Shown in pieces: positions 1-8,657 of a stretch of DNA of 64,000 nucleotides. The position numbers were made by a program, and so were the translations under genes. Every line of letters starts with the position of its first letter. The stretch's first letter is position 1. Where the stretch lies: contig PHAV01000007.1 of assembly GCA_002841765.1 (NCBI GenBank), forward strand, positions 79,033 to 143,032, in the 5' to 3' direction. The notes beneath the pieces are model-generated. The model had not been told where the DNA came from, ran no database searches, and worked only from the letters and a program-made list of their open reading frames with translations. This DNA is from Deltaproteobacteria bacterium HGW-Deltaproteobacteria-4 (GTDB lineage: Bacteria > Desulfobacterota > Desulfuromonadia > Desulfuromonadales > UBA2197).

Positions 1-1741
1 GAACCTCATTTAAATCGATAACACGGGGATTGGAGACCTGCTTGCGGCTGAAGGCGAGGAGCCCCTGGGTCAGTCTGGCGCCGCGCTCAGCGGTCTCCAT
101 GATCTGTTCGGCACTCTTCTTCAGGGGACTGTTGGCCGGCAGTTTGATGTGCATGATGCTGGCGTAACCGATGACTGCCGTCAGGATATTGTTGAAGTCG
201 TGAGCGACGCCACCGGCGAGTTGGCCGATGGCATCCATCTTCTGCGCGTGGCGTAACTGCCCCTCGAGTTCCTTGCGCTCGCTGATATCTTCCTTGATGG
301 CGATGAAGTGGGTAATCGTCCCGGCTTCGTCCCGGATCGGTGCAATCAGCGCTTCTTCCCAGTAAAGCTCACCGTTCTTTTTGCGATTATGAAATTTCCC
401 CCGCCATTCCCCCCCGGACAGAATCGTTTGCCATAATTCCTCATACGCTTTGCTGCTGGTCTCACCGGATTTAAGGAGGTTCGGGGTTTTGCCGACAAGG
501 TCCTCCCGCGTGTAGCCGGTGAGGGAGGTGAAGTGCGGATTGACATACTCAATGATGCCGTTGCGATCGGTAATCAAAATAGAGACGGGACTCTGTTCGA
601 CCGCGACCGAGAGCTTGCGCAGGTGAGCTTCGTTCCTTTTGCGTTCGCTGATATCACGGGCGACGGCGAGGATGACTTTCTCCCCCTCAAAGAGAATCAG
701 TCGGGCATTGACTTCGACCGGCAGGGGGAGGGCTCCCTTGCAGCGATGTTTGCTTTCAAAGCTTGCTGCGCCCTTGTCTATGACTTCGGCAATGCGCTCC
801 GCCACGAAATGTCCCCTCTCGGTGGCGTCAAATGCTGTCATCGGTTGGCCGATCATTTCCCCATGGCTGAAGCCGTAACGCAGGCAGGCTTCGTCATTGG
901 CAACGAGGATGATCCCGTTGCTATCGACAATAAAAATGGCATCACTGGCTTCTTCAAAGAAGAGCCGGAACTTCTCTTCGCTGGCAAAGAGAGCTGCTTC
1001 CGCCTCTTTCCACAGGGTAATATCGAGAAAGCTGCCGCGCACACCAACAAATTCGTTGTGCTTATTATAGACCGGACGACAGAGGTGATTGACCCAGCGA
1101 GTCTCGCCGTCGGCGGTGACGATGCGGAATTCCTGAGGTATGCCGAATTCCTGTGTATTCGCGCGCAGACAGTGCTGCTCCCAGCTCGAAAGGTCAAGGG
1201 GGTGGATCATGCGATTCAAGAGGTCGGGGTGTGAATAAAAATCGGTGCAGGGATAGCCGGTCAAATTTTGGCAACTCGGTGAAACGTAGTGCATGCGTTG
1301 ACGATCCGGCGCAATCCAGAAGACCATCTCCGCGGAGGCGTCGACAACGGTGCGATACAGGACTTCGCGACTGGCGAGCTCGTCCTGCTGGCGATCGACT
1401 TCCTTGATCAGGGCGTTGAAAGCGGCACCGAGAATCGCGAGCTCATCTTCTCCCTTCACCGGAAAGATCCGGTCATTTCCAGTTTTTTGCGCAAGGGTTT
1501 TAACATGCTCAGTCAATTGTACGATCGGTGTGGTGAAGCCGTGCAGGTAGTGTCGGGTCACTCCGAAGGTTGAAATTAAAAGAATAAAGATGATCTGGAA
1601 CTGATATCCGGAAATTGCCTGATGGATGTAATCCTGGAGCAGAGAGTCTATTAAAAAGAGGAGGATGCCTACGGCGAGAGTGATCGCCAATGGAAAGAGG
1701 ATGGTGAGCCTTGTTTTCAGGGTCAAGCGGGGAAAGAACAT
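1..1741 (-). CDS. Multi-PAS sensor histidine kinase (5' part; gene runs off the left edge)
   Basis: Reading the minus strand from the ATG at 1741 gives about 580 residues with no stop before the window ends. Two membrane segments (about residues 11-31 and 45-56) are followed by a HAMP-like linker (58-115), three PAS domains (about 125-240, 250-365 and 370-490; each ends with a PAC-type tail such as DISERK) and a HisKA domain. The phosphoacceptor histidine is H514 in the GVAHDFNNIL box. The ATPase domain would lie beyond the edge. The VAHDFNN form of the H-box is typical of hybrid or PAS-rich kinases that control metabolism or taxis in deltaproteobacteria. The signal sensed cannot be read from the sequence. 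There is no large periplasmic domain, so the sensing is probably cytoplasmic or within the membrane. Confidence 0.9.
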   Translation of the reverse strand, partial: MFFPRLTLKTRLTILFPLAITLAVGILLFLIDSLLQDYIHQAISGYQFQIIFILLISTFGVTRHYLHGFTTPIVQLTEHVKTLAQKTGNDRIFPVKGEDELAILGAAFNALIKEVDRQQDELASREVLYRTVVDASAEMVFWIAPDRQRMHYVSPSCQNLTGYPCTDFYSHPDLLNRMIHPLDLSSWEQHCLRANTQEFGIPQEFRIVTADGETRWVNHLCRPVYNKHNEFVGVRGSFLDITLWKEAEAALFASEEKFRLFFEEASDAIFIVDSNGIILVANDEACLRYGFSHGEMIGQPMTAFDATERGHFVAERIAEVIDKGAASFESKHRCKGALPLPVEVNARLILFEGEKVILAVARDISERKRNEAHLRKLSVAVEQSPVSILITDRNGIIEYVNPHFTSLTGYTREDLVGKTPNLLKSGETSSKAYEELWQTILSGGEWRGKFHNRKKNGELYWEEALIAPIRDEAGTITHFIAIKEDISERKELEGQLRHAQKMDAIGQLAGGVAHDFNNILTAVIGYASIMHIKLPANSPLKKSAEQIMETAERGARLTQGLLAFSRKQVSNPRVIDLNEV

Positions 1742-1895
1742 TTTTTAGCCGTTTCATGGTGAATTTAATCTTTACTATAACACAGTTCTAAAATTATTCA
1801 GAAGATATATTTTCTGTATTCCCTGGGGCAAAAGAATGAAAGTGTGTCAATATTTGATTTAATTCTCCGGGCAACGCGTGTATTCTTGCGCCACA

Positions 1896-1912
1896 TTGGT
1901 TGCCTGCTTGCA
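1896..1912 (+). promoter_or_regulatory. Candidate sigma-54 promoter upstream of gabD
   Basis: GG at 1898-1899 and GC at 1910-1911 are separated by exactly 10 bases within TTGGTTGCCTGCTTGCA, matching the -24/-12 spacing of RpoN promoters. The downstream half TTGCA is canonical; the upstream half TGGTTGC departs from TGGCACG. Predicted start of transcription is about 1923, just before the gabD ribosome binding site. No activator site was identified. Confidence 0.4.
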
Positions 1913-1950
1913 AGTGTGATGAATCAGCCCCTGCCAGGAAAGGAATGCCC

Positions 1951-3405
1951 ATGCTCCAACTCAACGATTCCGGACTGTTCCGCCAGTCATGTTTGATCAA
2001 CGGCCAGTGGGTCGCAGCCGAGAATGGTCAAACGATTCCAGTGACCAATCCTGCCACCGGCGCTGTTCTCGGCACTGTCCCCAGACTCGGGGCCAATGAG
2101 ACGCGTCAGGCCATCCTTGCTGCCAACGCTGCTTATCCGGCCTGGCGGGCAAAGACTGCCAAAGAGCGTTCTAAAATACTCCGTCGCTGGTACGAACTGA
2201 TGCTCGAACATCGTGAAGATCTGGCGATCATTCTCACCGCCGAGCAGGGCAAGCCCTTGGCGGAGGCGCGGGGCGAGATCGACTATGCCGCTGCCTATTT
2301 CGAGTGGTTTGCCGAAGAAGCCAAGCGCATTTACGGCGATGTCATCCCCCCTTCCGCGGCTGACAAGCGTATCGTCGTCCTCAAGGAACCGGTCGGCGTC
2401 TGCGCGGCGATTACCCCCTGGAATTTCCCATCGGCGATGATTACCCGCAAGGCCGGGGCGGCCCTGGCGGCTGGCTGTCCGATGATTGTCAAGCCGGCAA
2501 GTGCCACCCCCTATTCTGCCCTGGCTCTGGCGGAGCTGGCGAATCGCGCCGGGATTCCGGCCGGTGTCTTTAATGTCGTCACCGGTTCTGCGAGCGCCAT
2601 CGGCGGCGAACTGACCGCCAATCCGATCGTGCGCAAGCTGACCTTTACCGGCTCGACGGAGATCGGCAAGGAGCTCATGGCGCAGTCGGCGGCGACGATG
2701 AAGAAGCTGTCGATGGAGCTCGGCGGCAATGCCCCCTTTATCGTCTTTGATGATGCTGATGTCGATGCGGCGGTAACCGGGGCGATCGCCTCCAAGTATC
2801 GCAACACCGGCCAGACCTGCGTCTGCACCAATCGTTTTCTCGTGCAGGACGGAATTTACGACACCTTTGCCGCCAAGCTGGCGACGGCAGTCAGCGCCCT
2901 GCGGGTCGGCGACGGGCTTCAGGGGGTGACGGAACAAGGACCTCTCATCGACGCCGAGTCAGTAGCCAAGGTCGAGGAACATATCGCCGACGCTGTCGCC
3001 AAAGGCGCGAAGATCCTCTGTGGCGGTGCGCGGCATGAACTCGGGGGAAATTTCTTTGCGCCGACCATTCTCGTCGATGTCACGGCGGCGATGGCGGTGG
3101 CGCGGGAAGAGACCTTCGGGCCGGTCGCTCCCCTCTTCCGTTTTAAGACGGAAGAGGAAGCGATTGTTTTAGCGAACGACACTGAATTTGGTCTGGCCGC
3201 CTACTTCTATAGTCGCGACAATGCCCGGGTGTGGCGGGTCGCCGAAGCGATCGAGGCGGGAATGGTCGGGATCAACACCGGCCTTATCTCTAACGAAACC
3301 GCTCCCTTTGGCGGGGTCAAGCAGTCCGGGAACGGCCGCGAGGGTTCGAAATACGGTCTTGACGATTTTCTCGAAATCAAATATCTCTGCATCGGTGGTA
3401 TTTGA
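1951..3405 (+). CDS. gabD: Succinate-semialdehyde dehydrogenase (NAD(P)+)
   Basis: The enzyme oxidises succinate semialdehyde to succinate, the last step of GABA use. The 484-residue product matches the length and sequence pattern of bacterial GabD throughout, including the N-terminal LNDSGLFRQ, the ADKR region and the C-terminal EIKYLCIGG. The catalytic cysteine is C290 in NTGQTCVC and the general base is E256 in MELGGN. An upstream in-frame ATG at 1900 exists, but the purine-rich AGGAAAGGA at 1936-1944 is correctly spaced only for the ATG at 1951 (1945 is too close). No GABA transaminase or permease is adjacent. The divergent neighbour is a sensor kinase. A sigma-54-like site lies upstream, which would fit nitrogen control. 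Confidence 0.93.
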   Translation: MLQLNDSGLFRQSCLINGQWVAAENGQTIPVTNPATGAVLGTVPRLGANETRQAILAANAAYPAWRAKTAKERSKILRRWYELMLEHREDLAIILTAEQGKPLAEARGEIDYAAAYFEWFAEEAKRIYGDVIPPSAADKRIVVLKEPVGVCAAITPWNFPSAMITRKAGAALAAGCPMIVKPASATPYSALALAELANRAGIPAGVFNVVTGSASAIGGELTANPIVRKLTFTGSTEIGKELMAQSAATMKKLSMELGGNAPFIVFDDADVDAAVTGAIASKYRNTGQTCVCTNRFLVQDGIYDTFAAKLATAVSALRVGDGLQGVTEQGPLIDAESVAKVEEHIADAVAKGAKILCGGARHELGGNFFAPTILVDVTAAMAVAREETFGPVAPLFRFKTEEEAIVLANDTEFGLAAYFYSRDNARVWRVAEAIEAGMVGINTGLISNETAPFGGVKQSGNGREGSKYGLDDFLEIKYLCIGGI

Positions 3406-3415
3406 TAGGTTGATG

Positions 3416-3475
3416 GTAGGGGCGCCCCTTGTGGGTGCCCTGCTTTTTTGTGCGCCCACCAGGGGTACCCCTACA
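3416..3475. repeat. Palindromic intergenic repeat (GTAGGGGCG family)
   Basis: The arms 3416-3440 and 3452-3474 form a near-perfect inverted repeat around a T-rich loop. The unit starts GTAGGGGCGCCCCTTGTGGG. A related arm is found at 62048-62073, so this is a dispersed element. Sitting right after gabD, it may also act as a terminator. Confidence 0.75.
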
Positions 3476-3500
3476 AAATAATCTGGAACATACCCTTTTA

Positions 3501-3773
3501 ATGGATATCTATCGCCAGGAAGATTTGCGTTTGCGCCGGCATCTGCCGGTACTCGCCTGCTGGTCGGCGGGTGGCTTCAGCCATCAGGCCCGGGGGATTA
3601 TTCACGCGCTCGACAGTCGCACGGTGACGGTCAAACTCCTTGAAGGGCCTGGCAATCGCGGTCAATATGCCCGCGGCGCGCTCCTCGTCCTGCCGCGTTT
3701 TGCTGATCAGACGGCCTGGAGTTCGACTCTCTGTGTTCGACTCTGTCCGGAGCGGTCCCGCCGGACCCGTTAG
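3501..3773 (+). CDS. Small hypothetical protein (90 aa)
   Basis: An ATG at 3501 opens a 90-residue basic protein beginning MDIYRQEDLR and containing a compact section rich in Val, Leu and Gly (DSRTVTVKLLEGPG then GALLVLPRFADQ) that could form a small beta structure. I do not recognise the family. There is no good ribosome binding site, only an A/T-rich leader, and the C-terminus (CPERSRRTR) is formed by a local inverted repeat, so the true end may have drifted. It sits between gabD and kup on the same strand. Confidence 0.45.
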   Translation: MDIYRQEDLRLRRHLPVLACWSAGGFSHQARGIIHALDSRTVTVKLLEGPGNRGQYARGALLVLPRFADQTAWSSTLCVRLCPERSRRTR

Positions 3774-3866
3774 TCCTTTTTCGCATAATTCTTTTGTCAT
3801 CTTCCGCCCATCCCTGCTATTATCCCCCCCTTTGCGTCGACAACTTAAAATTCTGAAGGGAGATGT

Positions 3867-5684
3867 ATGAGTTCTCAGCATGCATCCGAATCGACCCTGG
3901 GCGGCATGATCAAGGCTCTCGGTCTGGTCTTTGGCGATATCGGCACCAGCCCGATCTATACGCTCACCGTCATCTTCGTCCTCACCAAGCCGACCCTGGT
4001 CAATGTCTACGGCATCCTCTCCCTGGTCTTCTGGACCATGACCATCCTCGTCACCATGGAGTATGCCTGGCTCGCCATGAGTCTCGATAAGCGCGGTCAG
4101 GGCGGCGAGATCGTGCTGCGTGAAATTATTAATGAAATTTTCAAGAAGGGACGAGTGATCGGCTTTGCCGGCTTCCTCTCCATCCTCGGCGTTTCGCTCC
4201 TTCTTGGCGACGGGGTCATCACGCCGGCGATCAGTATCCTCTCGGCGGTCGAAGGGATGCTCCTCATTCCTGCTCTCTCCGGGATGAAGACCGGGATGCT
4301 GGTCACCATCGCCGCCCTTATCGCCATGACCCTCTTTCTCTTTCAGTCGAAGGGGACGGATCGCATGGCTGCCATCTTCGGTCCGATCATGCTCTTTTAT
4401 TTCGGCGCTCTCCTCCTCTCCGGGCTGATTTCGGTGGTGAGCATGCCGGAGATCATCCGCGCCATCAACCCTCTTTATGCTATCGACTTCTTTCGCCATA
4501 ACGGCCTCGCCTCTTATGTGGTCCTCTCCGAGGTCATCCTCTGCGCCACCGGTGGCGAAGCCCTTTATGCCGACATGGGGCATATCGGCAAAAAACCGAT
4601 TATCCGCGCCTGGTTCTTTGTCTTCTTCGCCCTCTTTATTAATTACCTCGGGCAGGGGGTCTTCCTTCTGCAACATCCCGACACCCGGAATATCCTCTTC
4701 GGGATGGTGCAAGCGCAATCGGCCCTCCTTTACATTCCTTTTCTCCTCTTAACCATCTGCGCGACGATCATCGCTTCGCAGGCGATCATCAGCGGTGTCT
4801 TTTCCATTGTCTATCAGGGGATTACCACCCGCTTGATGCCGCTGATGAAGGTCGATTACACCTCGACGCACATCCAGTCGCAGATTTATATCGGCGCCGT
4901 GAACTGGATGCTGATGTGTGCCGTCATCTTCGTCATGTTCTTCTTCCAGAAGTCGGAAAATCTTGCCGCCGCGTACGGTATGGCGGTCACCGGTTCGATG
5001 ACGATTACCGCGATTATGATGATCCTGGTCTTCGTCAAAGCCAATAAGTGGAAAGTTCCGCTGGTGATCCTCATTGCCTGCATCGATCTGGTCTACTTTA
5101 TCTCGACCTTCTCCAAATTCACGCACGGGGCTTACTGGTCGCTGATCCTCGCCGCCATCCCCTTTGTGACCATTCTTATCTACACCAATGGCCAAAAACG
5201 CTTGTACCGCGCTCTTTATCCTCTCGATATGGAGACTTTTCTGACCTCTTACCAACAGATCTATGCGGCCGGCCACATTCGCGGCTGCGCCCTCTTCTTC
5301 ACCAAAGGACTGGATGTCGTCCCCCCTTATGCCGTGCACACCATCCTCAAATCGAACATCGTCTATGAGCGCAATGTCTTTATCTCGGTGATGCGCACCG
5401 ATGATCCCTTTGGCCAGGAGGTGCAACTCACGGAGGGGATTTCTACGGGTCTCGATTTTCTTGATATTCATGCCGGATATATGGCGGTCGTCGATATCGA
5501 GAAGATTCTCAAGGAACACGCCATCCGTGAAAAGATCATCTTCTACGGCATCGAAGAGATCCATACCAATAACCCCATCTGGCGGGTCTTCTCGCTGCTG
5601 AAGAAGATCACCCCCAACTTTGTCCAGTTCAACAAGCTCCCGGCCGGGCGCATGCACGGCGTCGCCACCCGGGTCGAGATGTAG
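3867..5684 (+). CDS. kup: Kup-family potassium uptake protein
   Basis: A 605-residue inner-membrane K+/H+ symporter of the Kup/HAK/KT family, close to the usual 620. The family signature GDIGTSPIYTL starts at residue 23, followed by LDKRGQGGEI and GDGVITPAISILSAVEG, and about twelve hydrophobic segments up to residue ~460. The C-terminal ~150 residues form the cytoplasmic domain. The ATG is preceded by GAAGGGAGATGT. The next gene follows 20 bases after the stop, so co-transcription is possible without obvious functional connection. Confidence 0.95.
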   Translation: MSSQHASESTLGGMIKALGLVFGDIGTSPIYTLTVIFVLTKPTLVNVYGILSLVFWTMTILVTMEYAWLAMSLDKRGQGGEIVLREIINEIFKKGRVIGFAGFLSILGVSLLLGDGVITPAISILSAVEGMLLIPALSGMKTGMLVTIAALIAMTLFLFQSKGTDRMAAIFGPIMLFYFGALLLSGLISVVSMPEIIRAINPLYAIDFFRHNGLASYVVLSEVILCATGGEALYADMGHIGKKPIIRAWFFVFFALFINYLGQGVFLLQHPDTRNILFGMVQAQSALLYIPFLLLTICATIIASQAIISGVFSIVYQGITTRLMPLMKVDYTSTHIQSQIYIGAVNWMLMCAVIFVMFFFQKSENLAAAYGMAVTGSMTITAIMMILVFVKANKWKVPLVILIACIDLVYFISTFSKFTHGAYWSLILAAIPFVTILIYTNGQKRLYRALYPLDMETFLTSYQQIYAAGHIRGCALFFTKGLDVVPPYAVHTILKSNIVYERNVFISVMRTDDPFGQEVQLTEGISTGLDFLDIHAGYMAVVDIEKILKEHAIREKIIFYGIEEIHTNNPIWRVFSLLKKITPNFVQFNKLPAGRMHGVATRVEM

Positions 5685-5704
5685 AAGGGACGGCAGGGTT
5701 CCCT

Positions 5705-6535
5705 ATGCGCCGATTGATCATTAATGCCGATGACCTCGGCTCCGGAAGCGAACGGGACCGGGGCATCTTCGCGAGTTTTACCGAAGGGATCGTCACCAGC
5801 GCTACGCTCCTTGCCACCGGACCGACCTTTGCCAGCGCCGCCGTAACGGCCCGAAAACTCGATCTGCCGCTCGGGGTGCACCTTAATCTCTCGGACGGCA
5901 TGCCGCTGCGCGGCGCCATCCCCGGTCTCTGTACGGTGGACGGGGCCTTCCCCGGCAAGGCAGGCCTGCGCCGGTTTCTCTCTGCGGAGGAGGTCGATTC
6001 CACCCTTCTGTACCGCGAACTGGCGGCACAGATTGAGAAGGTCCTCGCTGCCGGCATCATCCCGGACCATCTCGACGCCCACCAGCACTTCTTCCTTTTT
6101 CCTGCTGTCACCGCCGTTATCCTTGCCCTGGCGGCAGATTACACCATTCCTGCCCTGCGTCTTCCTCTGCCTGCTGAGCCGCCTGCTGCCGACCCCGGCG
6201 GTGAACTCGGCGCGGAGATGACCCTGTATCGTCGCCTGGCCCCCGCCTTTGTTGAGCAGGTGCGGGGTCGGGGGGTGGTCACCCCCGAGGGTCTCTTCGG
6301 CATGCCGCTCCTCGGTCGTCTCAACCTGCAGACCCTCGGCGAAACGTTACAGCACATCCCCGCGGGAAACTGGGAGTTAATGGTGCATCCCGGTTTTCCG
6401 GACATGCAATCCCCCTTTTCCGGGACAGGGCGACAGGAGGAGCTTGCTGCTCTTATCTCACCGTCCATCGCTGTTTTTCTGCGTCGCTGCGGTATCACCC
6501 CGATCAGCTTCCGGGAACTGTCATGCGCATTCTGA
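5705..6535 (+). CDS. YdjC/ChbG-family carbohydrate deacetylase
   Basis: A 276-residue protein of the YdjC family, which removes N-acetyl groups from sugars with a divalent metal. The metal and catalytic motifs are clear: NADDLG (D9, D10), GVHLNL (H59) and DHLDAHQHFF (D121, H122, D124, H126, H128). The start is the ATG after GGACGGCAGGGTTCCCT. The stop overlaps the start of the following glycosyltransferase gene by 13 bases, so the two are almost certainly translated together and probably act on the same glycan or glycolipid. In some bacteria such pairs modify hopanoids or surface polysaccharide. No hopanoid genes are nearby, so the substrate is open. Confidence 0.85.
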   Translation: MRRLIINADDLGSGSERDRGIFASFTEGIVTSATLLATGPTFASAAVTARKLDLPLGVHLNLSDGMPLRGAIPGLCTVDGAFPGKAGLRRFLSAEEVDSTLLYRELAAQIEKVLAAGIIPDHLDAHQHFFLFPAVTAVILALAADYTIPALRLPLPAEPPAADPGGELGAEMTLYRRLAPAFVEQVRGRGVVTPEGLFGMPLLGRLNLQTLGETLQHIPAGNWELMVHPGFPDMQSPFSGTGRQEELAALISPSIAVFLRRCGITPISFRELSCAF

Positions 6536-7557
6536 TCGTCCTCCCCCGTCAGGAGCGCGCGACCGGCAACGAGGTGACCGCCGCCCGGCATTGCGCCGGG
6601 CTCCTCGCCCTTGGCCATGAGGTTGCCCTGGAACGGGTCACCCCCGCCGATGGTGCACGCTTGCGCGCCGCCGCGCGTGCCTTTGCCCCCGATGTCGTTC
6701 ATCTCCTCCACGCTTATCGCAGCGGCCGTCCCTGGTTGGAGGCCGAACTCGGGAACCTCCCTTGTCTCGTGACCCTCACCGGCACCGACATCAATGCTGG
6801 TATCGAGACCCTTGAGGAAGGGCCGATCATCAATCGCGTCCTGGCCACCGCCGGGAAGATCATCACCCAGAATCCCCTGACCGCTGTGCGTCTGCGCCAC
6901 GAGTTTCCCCTCCTGGCCGACAAGATCGCGTATCTGTCGGCGGGGATAGTTCTCGGCAGCGCGCCGTCCCCTGTGAACCGCGACGAGTTGGTGCCGCCGG
7001 AGGTCACCCTCTTCCTTCACCCTGCCGGGATCCGTCCGGTCAAGGGGAACCGGGCGCTCCTTGACCTTTTCGACCCCCTGGCGGCGGAAGGCCTTCCTTT
7101 CGCTGTCGCTTTCTGCGGTCCCACCCCTGACACCACCTATAGTGCTGATTTCTTTGCTGCTATGGCGCACCGCTCCTGGGCCCGTTATCTCGGCGTTATC
7201 CCCCCCGCGGCCATGCCCGCCACCCTGCGACAGGTCGACATCGTTCTCAATAATTCACAGAGTGAAGGACTCCCCAATATCCTGCTCGAAGCTGATTCCC
7301 TCGGGGTGCCGATGCTGGTCAGGGACATCCCCGGCAATGCCGCCGTTGTTAAAGAGGGCGTCAACGGGCTCCTTTATCACGATGCGGCTTCTTTTGCCCG
7401 CCAGGCCCGTGCCCTCATGACCGATCCGTCCCTGCGCCAACGCCTGTCCCGTCCTTGTCTCGGGTGCCATGCCCCGGCAGTGGAGACGGAGAGTCTCGTC
7501 GCTCTCTATGAAGAGGTCGTCGCCAGCGGAAAAGATCGACTGACTGCCATCCGTTAA
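6523..7557 (+). CDS. GT4-type glycosyltransferase
   Basis: A 344-residue GT-B fold glycosyltransferase. The C-terminal half has the GT4 donor-binding signature: NNSQSEGLPNILLEADSLGVPMLVRD with the conserved acidic pair around SEGLPN, followed by GNAAVVKEGVNGLLY. The N-terminal half has LPRQERATGNEVTAARH and a DVVHLLHAY strand typical of acceptor domains. It has no membrane segment. Translational overlap with the YdjC deacetylase upstream suggests a two-enzyme pathway for an amino-sugar-containing glycan. The acceptor and sugar cannot be read from the sequence. Confidence 0.85.
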   Translation: MRILIVLPRQERATGNEVTAARHCAGLLALGHEVALERVTPADGARLRAAARAFAPDVVHLLHAYRSGRPWLEAELGNLPCLVTLTGTDINAGIETLEEGPIINRVLATAGKIITQNPLTAVRLRHEFPLLADKIAYLSAGIVLGSAPSPVNRDELVPPEVTLFLHPAGIRPVKGNRALLDLFDPLAAEGLPFAVAFCGPTPDTTYSADFFAAMAHRSWARYLGVIPPAAMPATLRQVDIVLNNSQSEGLPNILLEADSLGVPMLVRDIPGNAAVVKEGVNGLLYHDAASFARQARALMTDPSLRQRLSRPCLGCHAPAVETESLVALYEEVVASGKDRLTAIR

Positions 7558-7585
7558 TTTGAATTCAGGAGAAGGAGGGTTGCGT

Positions 7586-7963
7586 ATGGCGAAAGGTTAT
7601 CAGGCAAACAAAGAACACCAGGAAGAGATCAGCCTCTTTGGCAAGGCGATCGGCAAACGCGCCGGTTTCAAATGTGAGTGGCGCGGCAGTAAGGAGGAGT
7701 TGCGGATCTGGGATTATCGGCCGGAGGCTGACCCGGAGCTGGCGACCCTCGCCCTTCTCTGTCAACGCTGTCGGGGCTGGGCTGTGGGGCAAAAGGCCAT
7801 TGCCAACGAGCTGCACGATATCCGCAACGCCCTGTGGAGTGATATCACGGCAGTGGCGGAAGGGGCCGCGCGCGTTCTGGCGCAGTGCCGGGAGGTGTGG
7901 GCGAGAGAAGCGATTGAGGAGAGTTTCATCGATGACGCCCTCAAGGCGGAGCTCTTGAAATAG
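7586..7963 (+). CDS. Small PhnA-like protein with incomplete zinc site
   Basis: From the ATG at 7586, well spaced after GGAGAAGGAGGG, the product is 125 residues and starts MAKGYQANKEHQEEISLFGK, like small proteins annotated as PhnA-type zinc-ribbon proteins. Those relatives generally carry two CxxC knuckles. Here the first pair is degenerate (FKCEWRGS) and only the second, LLCQRCRGW, is complete, so zinc binding may be lost or altered. The in-frame codon at 7559 would add nine residues without a better ribosome binding site. Function unknown. It ends 10 bases before acpH. Confidence 0.6.
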   Translation: MAKGYQANKEHQEEISLFGKAIGKRAGFKCEWRGSKEELRIWDYRPEADPELATLALLCQRCRGWAVGQKAIANELHDIRNALWSDITAVAEGAARVLAQCREVWAREAIEESFIDDALKAELLK

Positions 7964-7972
7964 GGAGGAAGC

Positions 7973-8584
7973 ATGAATATTCTCTTCCATCTTTATCTCT
8001 CCGGAAGCGATCCGGAGTTGCTGGTCGGCAACTTCATGGGGGACTTTGTCAAAGGGCCTCTCGACGACACTTATCCTCCCCGCATCCGGCAGGGGCTGCT
8101 GCTGCATCGCAAGATCGATGCTTTCGCGCAGCGCGACGTCCACTTTCAGCGCAGCCGATTACGCCTTCCGCCGCACTATGGCCTTTATCGCGGAGTTCTC
8201 GTCGATCTTTTCTACGACCACTTTCTGGCCAAGGAGTGGTCGTCCTGGGCAAAGGTGCCCTTTACCGAGTACATCCCCTGGGCGCAACAACTCGTCGAAA
8301 AAGAGCGGCCCATCCTGCCACCGCGCCTGCAGGAGTTGGTTGCACCCATCTTCAACGAAATACTCCCTTCCTACCAAAGGGTTGCCGGCACGGAACTGGC
8401 GCTCAGGCGCATGGCGCGGCGACTGCGCCGGGCCAATCCTCTGGCCGAAGGGGGCGGGGAGTTGATCCGCCACTACCAGGAGCTACAAGCTGATTTCGCA
8501 GAATTCACCCCGGCGGCCCTAAAATTCTCCGCCGATCTCATTGCCTCCCTGGATGGAACTGCCCCCCACCTTTCCCGCCGTTGA
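7973..8584 (+). CDS. acpH: Acyl carrier protein phosphodiesterase (DUF479)
   Basis: A 203-residue protein of the AcpH family, which hydrolyses the 4'-phosphopantetheine arm from holo-ACP. The hallmark N-terminus MNILFHLYLSGSDPELLVGN leads into GDFVKG, followed by HRKIDAFAQRD, with the HD-like metal-binding acidic and histidine residues (GDF, H, D) of the family. The ATG follows GGGAGGAAGC. Length agrees with AcpH (about 195). Confidence 0.85.
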   Translation: MNILFHLYLSGSDPELLVGNFMGDFVKGPLDDTYPPRIRQGLLLHRKIDAFAQRDVHFQRSRLRLPPHYGLYRGVLVDLFYDHFLAKEWSSWAKVPFTEYIPWAQQLVEKERPILPPRLQELVAPIFNEILPSYQRVAGTELALRRMARRLRRANPLAEGGGELIRHYQELQADFAEFTPAALKFSADLIASLDGTAPHLSRR

Positions 8585-8611
8585 CATCCTTCTGCCTCGT
8601 GGTAATTTTTA
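8583..8611 (+). promoter_or_regulatory. Candidate sigma-70 promoter
   Basis: TTGACA at 8583-8588 followed about 16-17 bases later by TAATTTTTAT gives a near-consensus sigma-70 promoter 50-75 bases upstream of the hydrolase ATG at 8658. Confidence 0.5.
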
Positions 8612-8657
8612 TCCATAGTCACAGGGAAATTCCCCCTTCCGATCTAAGGAGCCACGC

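Noticed and set aside
1987..2937. Minus-strand 316-codon frame opposite gabD
   Set aside because: Shadow of gabD; no ribosome binding site and no domain.
3498..4718. Long minus-strand frame (406 codons) opposite kup
   Set aside because: Antisense shadow of a high-GC gene; composition is His/Asp/Gly-rich low-complexity and no family is recognisable, while the + strand frame is a full Kup protein.
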